Shown: positions 27,286 through 37,770, numbered from the stretch's first letter. The stretch: 64,000 nucleotides of DNA from an uncultured Aquimarina sp. (GCA_947498455.1 CANMKK010000001.1:372001-436000), one strand, 5' to 3'. Numbers and translations are program-made. Notes: a model not told the origin generated them from the letters alone.

Positions 27286-29136
27286 CTACATGTGTGCAGT
27301 TTTACTTTTCACCCAATCATTAACCAACTCTTCAAGAACTGTAAGGGGTACTGATCCATTAGTCAATATCACATCATGAAATTCTCTAATATCAAAAGCA
27401 TTCCCTAATATAGATTTAGCAGTTTCTCGTAAATCTAATATTTTATTCATCCCTATTTTATAGGCAGTCGCTTGACCTGGCATTACAATATGTCGTTCTA
27501 CCATTTTTATAGCATCACTTTCTGCATTTGGCGTATTATCAATGTAATATTTAATACCTTTTTCTCTACTCCATTTCTTTTGGTGAATACCAGTATCAAC
27601 AACCAATCTGCAGGCTCTCCATAACTCCATTGCTAACCTTCCAAAATCCGAGTAGGGATCACTATACATACCGATTTCCTTAGGAAGATATTCATTATAC
27701 AACCCCCATCCTTCTATATAAGCTGTATATCCTCCATACTTTCTAAATTTCGGAATACCTTTTAATTCCTGCGCAATTGATATTTGCATATGATGTCCTG
27801 GAATTCCTTCGTGATACGCCAATGCTTCCATTTGATATATCGGCATCGCCTCCATATCATATAGGTTTGCATAATATGTTCCTGGCCTTGATCCATCAGG
27901 AGTTCCTCTTTCATAAAACGCTTTTCCTGCACTTCGCTCTCTGAATCCTTCTACGGCTTTAACTATAATATCTGCCTTTGGTTTTGTTATAAAAAGAGTA
28001 TTTAATTTAGAATTCATTGTATCAATGAGTGCTGCAGCTTCCTTAAGATAAGCTTCTTTTCCTTCCTTATCATTGGTATAATAAAACCGTTTATCCTCTT
28101 TCATAAATTTGAAAAAATCCTGTAATGTACCGTCATATTTCACGGTCTTCATGATAGCTTCCATTTCTTTATGAATTCTTGCCACCTCATCAAGCCCTAA
28201 CTGATGAATTTCTTCGGCAGTCATTGTTGTTGTTGTCGTTCGTTTCAGCGCATTATTATAAAACACATCTCCTTTAGGAAATTTCCAAGCCCCATCATCA
28301 GTAGTTGCTCTTTGTTGCTGATCTTCCAGTACAGTTATCAATTGATCATACCCTGATTTTACGCCTTGTAACATTGCTTTTTGGGCTTTAGAAACTAATG
28401 TGTCTTTTTCTTCCTGAGGAAGCTCTAATTTAGAGACCTTTCCCTTAAAATCAGCTAACAATGTGCTTTCTTTATTAGATGGATCAAAAGGTTTCCCTGC
28501 AATAAGGTTATGACAATCATTTAACACTTTTGCAAAAACAAATTTTGGAGGGACAATACCATTCTTTTCTCTAATTTTTATATTTTCTATCAATTGAGCG
28601 AATAATTCATCTACTCCATCAAGCCTTGAAATATAAGCTTCAGCATCACTTCTATTTTCTATACTATGCATGCTAATTAAAAAAGCAGGAATATCCGATT
28701 GCATCCCAAACATTTGATTTACCGGATACTGATAAAATCTAAATTGAAAATCCTCAATTTGATTTTCCAAACTTTGTTTCATCAACTTATAACTTAGAGA
28801 TGTAGCAGGGTTTAATTTCGTAACATCAACTGAATCCTTTAAGTAAGTTAATTGCTTCTTTGCTTTTTCAAGGTCTTCTACTTCTTTTTTAGAAGATATG
28901 TCATCCCATTTGCCATAATCTTCGGTTTTTATTCCTAAATAGGTTTGTTCCATGGGAGAGTCCGCAACCTCTTCTTGAAATTGTGTTTCAAACCAATCAT
29001 TTAGTTTTTTAGAGTTCTCTTCAACAGTATCGGTTTCAGAAATCACGTTGGTATTGATTTCTTTTTTTTCTTGCTTGCATCCTACTAATAAAAAAAAGAG
29101 GCAAAAAAGTGTTATGACAATTCTCATTACATTCAT
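27286..29136 (-). CDS. DUF885-family lipoprotein, putative metallo-hydrolase
   Basis: 616 residues with lipobox LLVGC near residue 20. The C-terminal half has YHEGIPGHHMQIS and EGWGLYNEYLPKEIG, the conserved zinc-type signature of DUF885 proteins, which are thought to be peptidase-like enzymes related to thermolysin-fold oligopeptidases. Full length for the family. Probably periplasmic, tethered to the membrane. The CocE/NonD hydrolase gene lies 16 bases upstream on the same strand, so both lipoprotein hydrolases are likely coexpressed, perhaps for peptide breakdown. The exact substrate is unknown. Confidence 0.85.
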   Translation of the reverse strand: MNVMRIVITLFCLFFLLVGCKQEKKEINTNVISETDTVEENSKKLNDWFETQFQEEVADSPMEQTYLGIKTEDYGKWDDISSKKEVEDLEKAKKQLTYLKDSVDVTKLNPATSLSYKLMKQSLENQIEDFQFRFYQYPVNQMFGMQSDIPAFLISMHSIENRSDAEAYISRLDGVDELFAQLIENIKIREKNGIVPPKFVFAKVLNDCHNLIAGKPFDPSNKESTLLADFKGKVSKLELPQEEKDTLVSKAQKAMLQGVKSGYDQLITVLEDQQQRATTDDGAWKFPKGDVFYNNALKRTTTTTMTAEEIHQLGLDEVARIHKEMEAIMKTVKYDGTLQDFFKFMKEDKRFYYTNDKEGKEAYLKEAAALIDTMNSKLNTLFITKPKADIIVKAVEGFRERSAGKAFYERGTPDGSRPGTYYANLYDMEAMPIYQMEALAYHEGIPGHHMQISIAQELKGIPKFRKYGGYTAYIEGWGLYNEYLPKEIGMYSDPYSDFGRLAMELWRACRLVVDTGIHQKKWSREKGIKYYIDNTPNAESDAIKMVERHIVMPGQATAYKIGMNKILDLRETAKSILGNAFDIREFHDVILTNGSVPLTVLEELVNDWVKSKTAHM

Positions 29137-29152
29137 TCTATTTGGTTTAGGG

Positions 29153-31060
29153 TTATTCTTTTAATAAAGAAAATTCTATTTCAGAATCATAAAACACTTG
29201 GTGTGTATGCTTCTTAAAATCTTCATCTTTTGCCTTGAAAATATTTGGAACAAAAGTTTGAGGGTTCAAATCGATAAGAGGAAACCAGGTACTTTGTACC
29301 TGAATTTGTAATTTATGTCCTTTTTTGAAAGTATGATGGATATCCTGTAACTTAATAGTAACATCTGTCTTTTGATTTGGTATAAACGCTTCTGGTTTGC
29401 TAAAATCATTTCTAAAACGACCACGCATCACTTCACTACGAACCATCAAATGATAGTTAGACATTTTTAAATATTTCTGTGTTTCTTCTGTATCTTCGGT
29501 TTCATCTGGATATACATCAATTATTTTTACAATCCAATCGGCATCCGTACCTGTAGTAGCAACTTTTAATTTTGCCAATATCTCACCTGTTAATGTCATA
29601 TCTTCCGTAAGTACAGGAGTTTCATAAACCAATACATCTGGGCGTCTAGCTGCAAATCGCTGATCGTCTGTCATATATTTTCTTAATTTATATTCCATTT
29701 TTATATCTTCAGAATATGGAACTGGTTTTTTAGGGTCACTAACAAATTGAGCGAATCCATTTTTAGAATTATCTCCTAATGTTCCGTTATCCGTTAAGAA
29801 AAAAGATTTTTTTTCTGTGTTTTTTGGTGGCCAAACATCATAGGAGTTCCATTCTTTTTTACCCGTATCAAATATTTTTATTTCTGATAACCCTGTATTT
29901 TCATCTCCCTTACCTTTAAGGAAGTGATTGAAGAATTTAGTTTCAATATCTCTTTGGTAAGCTATTGATAGATCATCTCCAAAATGTACATTTCCGATCG
30001 CTTGTCGTTTCTTAGTACCATACCAATCTCCATGTCCCCAAGGTCCAAAAACCATGATATTATAATTCTTACTACGCTTTTCTATATTTTTATATGCTTC
30101 TAAGGGACCATACAGATCTTCTGCATCAAATAATCCTCCTACGGTCATTACTGCTGGTTTTATATTCTCCAGATGCTGTATAATTCCTCTGGATTTCCAA
30201 AATTCATCATAATTTGGGTGCTCTGTTAATTGTTCCCAGAAAAAATTATCTTTAAAATGCCCATCAAGATTGCTTAATGATCCTGCTTTTAAGAAAAAAT
30301 CATACTGATCTTTACTTTTTAGTTTAGGAAATTCGTACCAAGTTTCTTTTACTCTTCCTTCTTTCGGGTATCCAAAAACGGCTGTTCCTCTCCAATAACT
30401 TAAAATATAAGCTCCATTATGATGAAAATCATCAAAAAAGAAATCTCCAATAGGTGCTTGTGGTGATACTGCCTTTACTGCTGGGTGTACATCAAGTAAA
30501 GCACAAAGAGAATAAAATCCTGGGTAAGAAATACCATATACTCCTACATTTCCATTAAAGTTAGAAACATTTTCTACCAACCAATCTATACTATCATACG
30601 TATCACTAGATTCATCTATTTGTTTCCCTGTTTTATTAGGAATATATGCTCTCATATTATCATACTCTCCTTCGCTCATCCAACGACCACGAACATCTTG
30701 ATATACAAATATATTTCCTTCCTCCATAAGGAATTTATTAGGTCCTAACTTAGATCTAAATTGATCTTCTCCGTAGGGTCTACAACTATAAGGAGTTCTC
30801 TGAAATAAAATAGGATACTTCTTAGAAGTATCTTTAGGGGTATATATTGTGGTATGAAGTTTAATTCCATCCCTCATCACAATATCTACTTCTTGTTTCG
30901 TATAATTATCTTTTACCTCATAGAGGTCTTTTTCGGCTTCTTTTGTAGTAGTTTCAGTAACTTCTGCTTTTGCATTGGTATCTGAATTCTGTTTACAAGA
31001 TGGGAAAAATAAAGTAATACTTAAAAAAGTAGCTACAAAAAATATTCTGGTTAATCGCAT
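29153..31060 (-). CDS. CocE/NonD-family (S15) alpha/beta hydrolase, lipoprotein
   Basis: 635 residues with lipobox FFPSC (C22). The alpha/beta-hydrolase core carries the nucleophile S178 in VYGISYPGFY, with the preceding QDVRGRWMSEG block typical of X-Pro dipeptidyl-peptidase/cocaine-esterase relatives. A C-terminal jelly-roll domain (about 410-630) is also typical. Such enzymes hydrolyse esters, amides or N-terminal dipeptides. Downstream, 16 bases away, is a DUF885 protein also predicted to be a membrane-anchored hydrolase, suggesting a shared peptide-degrading role. Confidence 0.87.
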   Translation of the reverse strand: MRLTRIFFVATFLSITLFFPSCKQNSDTNAKAEVTETTTKEAEKDLYEVKDNYTKQEVDIVMRDGIKLHTTIYTPKDTSKKYPILFQRTPYSCRPYGEDQFRSKLGPNKFLMEEGNIFVYQDVRGRWMSEGEYDNMRAYIPNKTGKQIDESSDTYDSIDWLVENVSNFNGNVGVYGISYPGFYSLCALLDVHPAVKAVSPQAPIGDFFFDDFHHNGAYILSYWRGTAVFGYPKEGRVKETWYEFPKLKSKDQYDFFLKAGSLSNLDGHFKDNFFWEQLTEHPNYDEFWKSRGIIQHLENIKPAVMTVGGLFDAEDLYGPLEAYKNIEKRSKNYNIMVFGPWGHGDWYGTKKRQAIGNVHFGDDLSIAYQRDIETKFFNHFLKGKGDENTGLSEIKIFDTGKKEWNSYDVWPPKNTEKKSFFLTDNGTLGDNSKNGFAQFVSDPKKPVPYSEDIKMEYKLRKYMTDDQRFAARRPDVLVYETPVLTEDMTLTGEILAKLKVATTGTDADWIVKIIDVYPDETEDTEETQKYLKMSNYHLMVRSEVMRGRFRNDFSKPEAFIPNQKTDVTIKLQDIHHTFKKGHKLQIQVQSTWFPLIDLNPQTFVPNIFKAKDEDFKKHTHQVFYDSEIEFSLLKE

Positions 31061-31153
31061 TAGTATAGTTATGTTTATTTTATTGCGGAAGATAAAAAAA
31101 ACATAACTCCAACTAATCTACTTTTAAGGAGACTTTAACAATATTAACTCATA

Positions 31154-33133
31154 TTATTTTTTAAAATTTTTCAATCCTTGTTTAAGCCATTTTAGATATT
31201 CATTTTCATTAGGAGTATATGCTGTAGTAGTATTTAGTAAATTCATTTCTGAATCTATCAAAACATAATAAGGTTGGGAGTTATTTTCAAAATTTAATGT
31301 TTGAAAAGTAGCCCACTTATCTCCTATTGTTTTTATAGATTTCACATTTCCTGATGGTTTTAAATACTTAAATTGTTCGTCTTCTTTAAGTTTCTCTCTA
31401 TCATCTACATATAATGAAATTAAGATATAATCATCTTTTAATATCTTAGTAATTTCAGGATTACTCCAAACTTGTTCTTCCATTTTTCGACAATTTACAC
31501 AGGCCCAACCTGTAAAATCAATCATTATAGGTTTCTTCTGACTTTTAGCTGCAGCAATGCCCTTATCAAAATCTGTAAATGCGTTTAAACCTAAAGGCCC
31601 ATGTGCTTCCTTCTCATAAACACTATAAAATAACGGAGGTGGAAATCCACTTAGTAATTTAAGATTCGCATGTACTGTATTGGTAAGCCCTGGAATTAAA
31701 TAAATAACGAAGGCAATAATCAAAATTCCTAAAGTAGTTCTTACTTTACTTAACTTCTGTATTGGACTATCATGAGGAAATTTTATTTTCCCGAAAAGAT
31801 ACAAAGCTAAACCTATTCCTATTATTACCCAAATAGCTATAAATACTTCTCGTCTTAATAGCCCCCAGTGCTCAACCAAATCTGCATTAGATAAGAATTT
31901 AAACGCTAAAGCCAATTCTATAAAACCTAAAACCACTTTTACGGCATTAAGCCATCCACCACTCTTTGGTAAGGAATTTAACCAATTAGGAAATAAAGCA
32001 AAAAGACCAAAAGGTAATGCCAATGCCAAACCAAAACCACCCATTCCTATACTTAACTGAATTGCTCCACCATCACTACTAAGTGATCCTCCCAAGAGAG
32101 AACCAAGAATTGGTCCTGTACATGAAAACGATACTAATGCTAATGTCAGTGCCATAAAAAAGACACCTACCATACCACCAACACTAGTCGCTTTACTATC
32201 CATCTTATTACTCCAAGAAGCAGGTAATGTAATTTCGAAATATCCAAAGAAAGAAATTGCGAATATGATAAAGACAACAAAAAAGATGATGTTTAATGTA
32301 ACATTCGTTGATATATTATTTAAAATCTCAGGATCTAAAGAGTCTAATAAATGAAATGGTAAACTTAATAGCAGATATATCGCAAATATGAAGAAACCAT
32401 ATAATATAGCATTTACTAATCCTTTTTTACGGTTTTTAGCTCCCTTTGTAAAAAAAGAAACAGTTAATGGAATCATCGGAAAAACACATGGTGTAAGTAA
32501 GGCAATTAGCCCTCCTAAAAAACCAAGAATGAATATTTTTAGATAACTCTTGTTCTTTACATTTTCTTTTGGAAATACATCCCAACCTTTTATGCCTATA
32601 TTCAATGCATTAGATTTATCAATATCGTCTGCTGTCATTCCGGAAACAGCATTAGTAACTTTTACAGGATTTTTAGTAAGGTTTAACTCAAACTCCACAC
32701 TATCCGGAGGTAAACATTTTTCATCATCACATAAACCAAAGTACACTTCGGCTTTTATGCTTGACACTGAAGCATTGAGTCTCTTAATTTTTTGAGAGAA
32801 TATAGCTTTATCTTCGAAATACTTGATATCCATTTCGAATACTTTATCAAACTTCTGTATTCCATCCGGTTCTGTAGTTTCTCCAATAAATTCAAAATCG
32901 TTATTTGGATTATGGTATGTAAACTCTGTTGCAGTAGGTGCAATTTCTTCTGTTTCCACTTCTTTCTGTGAATATAAATGCCAACCTTTTTCCAAGGTTG
33001 CCTCAAAATAAAGTATATATATATCCTCAGATTCTTGTTTTATACTACTTTTCCATTTTATAGGGTCAAATATTTGCGAAAATGATGCAGTAGATAACAA
33101 AATTGTTACTACAAGTACTAAGAGTTTTTTCAT
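31154..33133 (-). CDS. dsbD: Thiol:disulfide interchange protein DsbD-like
   Basis: 659 residues. A signal peptide (ending near TASFSQ) precedes an N-terminal DsbD-alpha domain with the pair in GLCDDEKCLPP. About eight membrane helices follow (200-500), including the conserved LLTPCVFPMIPL and FSCTGPILGSLLGG cysteines. The C-terminal thioredoxin domain has FTGWACVNCRKME. DsbD passes electrons from cytoplasmic thioredoxin to periplasmic reductases. Its start overlaps the tilS stop by four bases. It is the reducing counterpart of the oxidising VKOR-DsbA proteins at 58-64 kb. Confidence 0.93.
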   Translation of the reverse strand: MKKLLVLVVTILLSTASFSQIFDPIKWKSSIKQESEDIYILYFEATLEKGWHLYSQKEVETEEIAPTATEFTYHNPNNDFEFIGETTEPDGIQKFDKVFEMDIKYFEDKAIFSQKIKRLNASVSSIKAEVYFGLCDDEKCLPPDSVEFELNLTKNPVKVTNAVSGMTADDIDKSNALNIGIKGWDVFPKENVKNKSYLKIFILGFLGGLIALLTPCVFPMIPLTVSFFTKGAKNRKKGLVNAILYGFFIFAIYLLLSLPFHLLDSLDPEILNNISTNVTLNIIFFVVFIIFAISFFGYFEITLPASWSNKMDSKATSVGGMVGVFFMALTLALVSFSCTGPILGSLLGGSLSSDGGAIQLSIGMGGFGLALALPFGLFALFPNWLNSLPKSGGWLNAVKVVLGFIELALAFKFLSNADLVEHWGLLRREVFIAIWVIIGIGLALYLFGKIKFPHDSPIQKLSKVRTTLGILIIAFVIYLIPGLTNTVHANLKLLSGFPPPLFYSVYEKEAHGPLGLNAFTDFDKGIAAAKSQKKPIMIDFTGWACVNCRKMEEQVWSNPEITKILKDDYILISLYVDDREKLKEDEQFKYLKPSGNVKSIKTIGDKWATFQTLNFENNSQPYYVLIDSEMNLLNTTTAYTPNENEYLKWLKQGLKNFKK

Positions 33134-34446
33134 AAGGTAATCGTTACTTTTACTATGTTTTTTGTTTGTGCGGTAATCTTAAATCTATCGTCTACTCTAT
33201 AATCTATGACCCATACAATCTCTTGATCAGAACATAATAACCATACTCTTTCTTTGGCCAATAAGGATAATTTTTCATCTTTAAAATATTTACTTAACTT
33301 CTTTTTCCCTTTCATTCCTAGTGGATAAAAATAGTCCCCTTCTTTCCATTTTCTTACAATTAAAGGATACTTTAACTTTTCTTTATCAACATAAATCGTC
33401 TTTAGATCAATATTAGATAGCTGTGTAACCTCTTTAAATTTCAGCATACCAGCAGGTGTCATTATCATATTTTCTTCTTCATTAATATGATAATTTCTAT
33501 CTGATGTTTCTTCTGGTATTGGACTTAATAAAAGATCGGCCCTATCCTTAATTAGTCGATATTTTGGTGAAAAAATCTGTTTTCCTGATTGTGCTGTCAA
33601 TATATTCAATATATCACTCCAAGCCTTAAACCCATATTCTTTTAGCAAAAAATACAAATACGTTTTTGGGTCTTCATACTGCTGAAGCTTATAAATGGGT
33701 ATTTTAATTACCTCTGAATCTAAATATTCAAAAATATCTTTCTTAACTCTATCCACTTGATTTTTCACAAATCTATTGGCCTGCTTTATATGATCTAAAG
33801 TAGCTTCAAAATTCTGTAGAAACTCAGGGTTTACAGATTTAAGTTCAGGGATTACCTGATGTCTCAATTTATTTCGAATATATTTAGTACTTATATTACT
33901 GCTATCCTCACGCCATTTTATCATATTAGTTTTGGCATATTCTAATATTTGATTTCTAGAAAACGGTAGCAAAGGACGTATATAGATATCATTAATTTCG
34001 GGAATTCCGGTTAACCCTTCAATTCCGGTTCCTCTAGAGATATTTATTAAAAAAGTTTCAAGGTTATCATCACTATGATGAGCTGTTAGTACATAGTCAT
34101 ATTGGTACATATTTAAAAGCTCTGAAAACCATTCATATCGTAATTCTCTAGCTGCCATCTGGATAGAAACTTTATTAACACTTGCATATTTTTCAGTTTC
34201 AAAATCTTTTGCATAAAACGAAGCCCCTATGCTATCGGCCATAGATTCTACAAAAATTGCATCTTCCTCACTTTCTTCTCCTCGTAATTTAAAATTACAA
34301 TGTGCTATACCGATTCTTAAATTGAGGGTATGACAAATAGATGTGAGTACAATACTATCTAAGCCTCCACTACAGGCAATTAGTAATTTACCATTTCTTA
34401 GAAATGGTAAATTATCATTCATATGGTTTTTAAACTCTTGTATCAA
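33130..34446 (-). CDS. tilS: tRNA(Ile)-lysidine synthase
   Basis: 438 residues. The PP-loop is LLIACSGGLDSIVL (S26-S31), followed by HCNFKLRGEESEED and TAHHSDDNLET, both characteristic of TilS. A C-terminal TilS domain (FYPLGMKGKKKLSKYFKDEK) is present. It converts C34 of the minor tRNA-Ile(CAU) anticodon to lysidine and is normally essential. The gene overlaps dsbD by four bases, so the two are translationally coupled. Confidence 0.95.
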   Translation of the reverse strand: MIQEFKNHMNDNLPFLRNGKLLIACSGGLDSIVLTSICHTLNLRIGIAHCNFKLRGEESEEDAIFVESMADSIGASFYAKDFETEKYASVNKVSIQMAARELRYEWFSELLNMYQYDYVLTAHHSDDNLETFLINISRGTGIEGLTGIPEINDIYIRPLLPFSRNQILEYAKTNMIKWREDSSNISTKYIRNKLRHQVIPELKSVNPEFLQNFEATLDHIKQANRFVKNQVDRVKKDIFEYLDSEVIKIPIYKLQQYEDPKTYLYFLLKEYGFKAWSDILNILTAQSGKQIFSPKYRLIKDRADLLLSPIPEETSDRNYHINEEENMIMTPAGMLKFKEVTQLSNIDLKTIYVDKEKLKYPLIVRKWKEGDYFYPLGMKGKKKLSKYFKDEKLSLLAKERVWLLCSDQEIVWVIDYRVDDRFKITAQTKNIVKVTITL

Positions 34447-34861
34447 TTCTTTTTAATCAATTATGCTATTTTTTCAAATATACGATTTTGGGCTTCCATA
34501 TCCTTATTTAACTAGATACCTCCTATCATATATTTATTCTCATTAGCATTCGAAACTTTTTAATCATGTCTTAGAATGCTTTAGAAAGATAAATTCTTAT
34601 AAGTCACCAACAATAAGTGTTTAAAAACTTGTTTTTTCAATGTATCAATTTTCCAAAAAATAGACCAACCCAAAAACTTTTGGATAGTTGAGATATATTG
34701 TAATATAAAAACATGATTAATTTAGAAACATTAGCTGTAATTGATTAAAATATAGCGATTTTACACTTGTTAAAACCCTTAAAAAACATTGATTATCAAG
34801 TTTTTAACACAAAAATAATTTGATTTTATTTATTTTTAGAAAACTCTTAAATTTCACACAT
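34447..34861. other. Divergent intergenic region between tilS and the sigma-like gene
   Basis: AT-rich, 415 bases. No repeat-type promoter, RNA or ORF is recognisable. TAAATTTC at 34848 resembles a -7 box but lies too close to the ATG at 34862 to be useful. Confidence 0.3.
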
Positions 34862-35569
34862 ATGAATAAGATAGATGAAGTACCTACAAGTTATATTGAG
34901 GATAATCGTAAAAAAGAGTTAGGTAAAAAATTATTATCAGTAATTCCACATTTACACCCCTATGTAAAGCATCGATTATATATTGCAGAAAGTACAGGAA
35001 TTTTACCTAGAAATATGTACTGTTCTAATGGAATCATCGATGATGCTATTGTAAAATTATACGATGAAGATTCTCTTGATCTGGATATTGACACCTTATC
35101 ATTAGAACTAAAATTGTTTAGAATATCTGATCATCTTATTGATGAACTTTATATTAATGAAGGTTGGCATCAAGAATGCATTAGCACTAATTTCTTACTC
35201 AAGGAAGAACTCAAAAAACTCGAAGAAAGTTATACCTATAGTGCGGGTATGGAACTAATCATGAATGAAGATTTAAATGATATATCTTATCATCAAAATT
35301 CAGAAAACAAGCAATTATTTATCTACGATGATACGGATTCTGCTATTTTAAAAATAATCAAGTCCGAAGAATCATCTGATAACAAAAAACAAAAGTTATT
35401 AGGTAAATTTTATAGCTGGTTGCCTCTGGAAACTTCTAAAATTATTGATCTATTCGTTTTCGGAAAATTGAATTTTCAGGAAATAGCTCAAATCAAAGAT
35501 ATAAGTGCTCAAGAAGTTAAAGAAATTATTATTGATGTACGTAAAAGTTTTAGAAGGAATCTTATTTAA
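34862..35569 (+). CDS. Sigma-factor-like protein with C-terminal helix-turn-helix
   Basis: 235 residues from the ATG at 34862 (MNKIDEVPTS); an in-frame start at 34820 would add 14 unlikely residues. The last 55 residues (LPLETSKIIDLFVFGKLNFQ, then EIAQIKDISAQEVKEIIIDV) look like sigma region 4 with its helix-turn-helix. The N-terminal part has helices compatible with a region-2-like or partner-binding domain (LLSVIPHLHPYVKHRLYI), but the core promoter-melting motifs are not recognisable. A divergent sigma factor or transcriptional regulator is likely. It stands alone, convergent with the metzincin lipoprotein gene. Confidence 0.6.
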   Translation: MNKIDEVPTSYIEDNRKKELGKKLLSVIPHLHPYVKHRLYIAESTGILPRNMYCSNGIIDDAIVKLYDEDSLDLDIDTLSLELKLFRISDHLIDELYINEGWHQECISTNFLLKEELKKLEESYTYSAGMELIMNEDLNDISYHQNSENKQLFIYDDTDSAILKIIKSEESSDNKKQKLLGKFYSWLPLETSKIIDLFVFGKLNFQEIAQIKDISAQEVKEIIIDVRKSFRRNLI

Positions 35570-35696
35570 ATTCAAATAATATCAATTTGATTATAAAACA
35601 TCTCAGATAAAACGAAGTTGCTTTTTTGATTTATGCCGCTATGATTATTTTTCATAGCCTTAGCTATAGGAAATATGAGTAAGAAAATAAAACGAA

Positions 35697-35745
35697 AAAT
35701 GAACAAGTTTTAACCAGAAGTATTATGGTTAAATTGGTATTAAAT
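35697..35745 (+). repeat. Dispersed intergenic repeat, copy C (partial)
   Basis: AAAATGAACAAGTTTTAACC followed by AGAAGTATTATGGTTAAATT matches, in reverse complement, the left part of the repeat at 5998-6045. It lies downstream of the sigma-like gene. Confidence 0.6.
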
Positions 35746-35767
35746 CTTCAATAAGGGATTAAAAAAT

Positions 35768-35800
35768 AAAAAAGGGAAATTAAATGTAATCTCCCTTCTT
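35768..35800. terminator. Bidirectional terminator between convergent genes
   Basis: AAGGGAAATTA and TAATCTCCCTT pair with one mismatch around a 4-nt loop, flanked by A-rich and T-rich tracts. It lies between the sigma-like gene (plus) and the metzincin gene (minus). Confidence 0.7.
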
Positions 35801-35828
35801 AATTCTATAAACTGCTATTAACCGTTAT

Positions 35829-37127
35829 TTAAAGATCCATTCTTTTTTTCATTATTTCTATGTTTATAGCATTTTTATGCTCACGCGTTTTTATTCTAGA
35901 TGGTATCATGACATCGTTTAAACTACGTTCTGTATGACCTGCTCCGACTACATGAGCAAATTCATGAGCTACAGTATAAAGACCAGCATCAGATGCCACA
36001 AAACTTGCACTTTCATATCTTGGGCTTCCTCCACATCCAGACCAAGAATGGCCTCCTGCCAATCCTCGAATTCCATCATTCCATATTTTACCAAATAATG
36101 CCCCAAAAACATACTCTCCCAAACGATCTGAATAGTATTTTTTATAAAAATTATTCAGTTTAATTTTCTGATCAGATGAATCATCTGCAGCAGAATCATG
36201 TGCAAAAGCATTAGTATAATCACTGATTCTCTCTACAAATTCATCTACTGCTTCAGGGTCATTCTCTAAGATATCCATCGATTCTTCAAGAAAATGTGGC
36301 CCCGAACTTGTTATATCTATAAAAAATTCACCATCCGTAAATTCTGCAATACTCTCTATAACATTTGTAATCGCCTTCTTTTTAAAATTCTTTTCTATAT
36401 ATATAAAATCTAATTTAGGTCTTCTTCCTTCTTTAGTATCAAAAAAATCACACTCTGATGATAAACTTTTCTGGTCATTTAACAATTCCGTTTGACATTT
36501 ATAAGTATCAATTGATTTATGATCTTGTAATCCTACATCAACTAATAAATAATTTGCTTCTGAAGCATTTTTAGTTTCATTTATAAAAACCGGATTTAAA
36601 AACTTATTGATCATATTTTCATCAAACACTAACTTTTTAGATCTATAGCCATCTTTAAGAATTTTCATAATATAGCTTTTTTTACTACTAATCCTTTCTA
36701 TATTAGATTTCATAAGATAATCATAACCAAAATCTAATCGACCATTCTTTTCGATTTCATAAGGTTTTCCATCTTTAGTAAAAGAGAGATAAAAACCATT
36801 TTCTCCTAGATACATAAAAGCATTTTCAGTAATTCCTCCGGAAGTTACTGTACCATAAAGCACTCTTTTTTTTCCAAAATACTGTGCTTTTTTGCTACTA
36901 AGATTAAATAAAAGTTCTTCATCTTTCTCCGTTAGTAAAATAAATTTTCTTTCTTCTCCGTCTACACTAATTGACCTTGCAAATTCTGGTATTTCTGGGA
37001 GTTTAGATATTGAAAAAGATGCAACGTTTTGCTGAACATTTATTTTATCATCTTCTTTAGAGCAAGAAATTATACTCACTAAAAGTAATGACAAAACAAC
37101 CAATCTTAAGGTTTTACTTTTTTTCAT
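35829..37127 (-). CDS. Metzincin-type metalloprotease lipoprotein
   Basis: 432 residues with lipobox SIISC (about C22). The C-terminal region carries HEFAHVVGAGH (H388, E389, H392, H398) followed by a Met-turn (DVMIPS, M407), the signature of metzincins. Cysteines upstream (SGCGGSP and two at about 205-225) may form disulfides. The N-terminal 190 residues resemble a propeptide or beta-rich domain (FILLTEKDEELLFN, VLYGTVTSGGITENAFMYLG). It should be a zinc protease anchored in the envelope. It has its own promoter with three 21-bp direct repeats, 29 bases upstream of its start. Confidence 0.82.
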   Translation of the reverse strand: MKKSKTLRLVVLSLLLVSIISCSKEDDKINVQQNVASFSISKLPEIPEFARSISVDGEERKFILLTEKDEELLFNLSSKKAQYFGKKRVLYGTVTSGGITENAFMYLGENGFYLSFTKDGKPYEIEKNGRLDFGYDYLMKSNIERISSKKSYIMKILKDGYRSKKLVFDENMINKFLNPVFINETKNASEANYLLVDVGLQDHKSIDTYKCQTELLNDQKSLSSECDFFDTKEGRRPKLDFIYIEKNFKKKAITNVIESIAEFTDGEFFIDITSSGPHFLEESMDILENDPEAVDEFVERISDYTNAFAHDSAADDSSDQKIKLNNFYKKYYSDRLGEYVFGALFGKIWNDGIRGLAGGHSWSGCGGSPRYESASFVASDAGLYTVAHEFAHVVGAGHTERSLNDVMIPSRIKTREHKNAINIEIMKKRMDL

Positions 37128-37155
37128 TATAATTATAATTTAAAGTTAATAAAAG

Positions 37156-37242
37156 CAAAAATACATTTAAAATATTATGAAATTTCCCCAATTGTATAAA
37201 GTGTATGTTTGAGTGTATAAACGTACACTTTTAATGTATGAA
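37156..37242 (-). promoter_or_regulatory. Triple 21-bp direct-repeat promoter, site 2
   Basis: On the minus strand: TTCATACA (from 37242), TTTATACA (from 37221), TTTATACA (from 37200), each 21 bp apart, and a TATTTTTG -7 box (37163-37156) beginning 37 bp after the start of the last repeat. Spacer bases ACTCAAACATACA are shared with the other sites. The metzincin ATG lies 29 bases downstream of the box. Confidence 0.72.
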
Positions 37243-37254
37243 ATGTATTTTCCC

Positions 37255-37770
37255 TACATTAAATACGATTTCTCAAATGAAATTACTGGCTTAAATTGTT
37301 TCTTTTTAGTAGGTGTTTGAAAATAAAATGCATCGATAGCGCTGCTATACTTGAAATTTTCTTTTTCGTCTGAACCAAAAACACAATTCATACAATTTAT
37401 GGATAAGAAATTCGTATGAGGAGTTTGAATTATTTTGTACTAGATTAAGTCATAAAAATTAAAGAATAGCCATTTGTGCTGAGCTTCGAAGTATAGCTAT
37501 TGTTTAATTTTATAACGTAGATATAGTGCTAAAGAGATTTCAAAAACTCTCATGGAGTTTTATAAAACTTTCGGAGCGAGTGTTGTTAAATAAAAAAATT
37601 TAATACCATTTGTCATTTGAATTTACCGTAATAAAATGTTCTTTTTTGTACCTCAATTTCAGAATAAAAATAAAACGTAGCCCAGCTATGCTTAATTTTT
37701 ATTCTTCATTGAAACAAAAAAATCTTTATTTTCTTTTCAAGTAAATTCAAACAACAACTGGTATAAATAG
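37255..37770. repeat. Dispersed intergenic repeat region, copy D
   Basis: Contains AAATACGATTTCTCAAATGA like 57858, the block at 37391-37540 that nearly duplicates 26817-26945, and a segment AATACCATTTGTCATTTGAA .. CAACAACTGGTATAAA that resembles 44998-45075. It fills the gap between the two metalloprotease-like genes; no ORF is credible. Confidence 0.6.
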
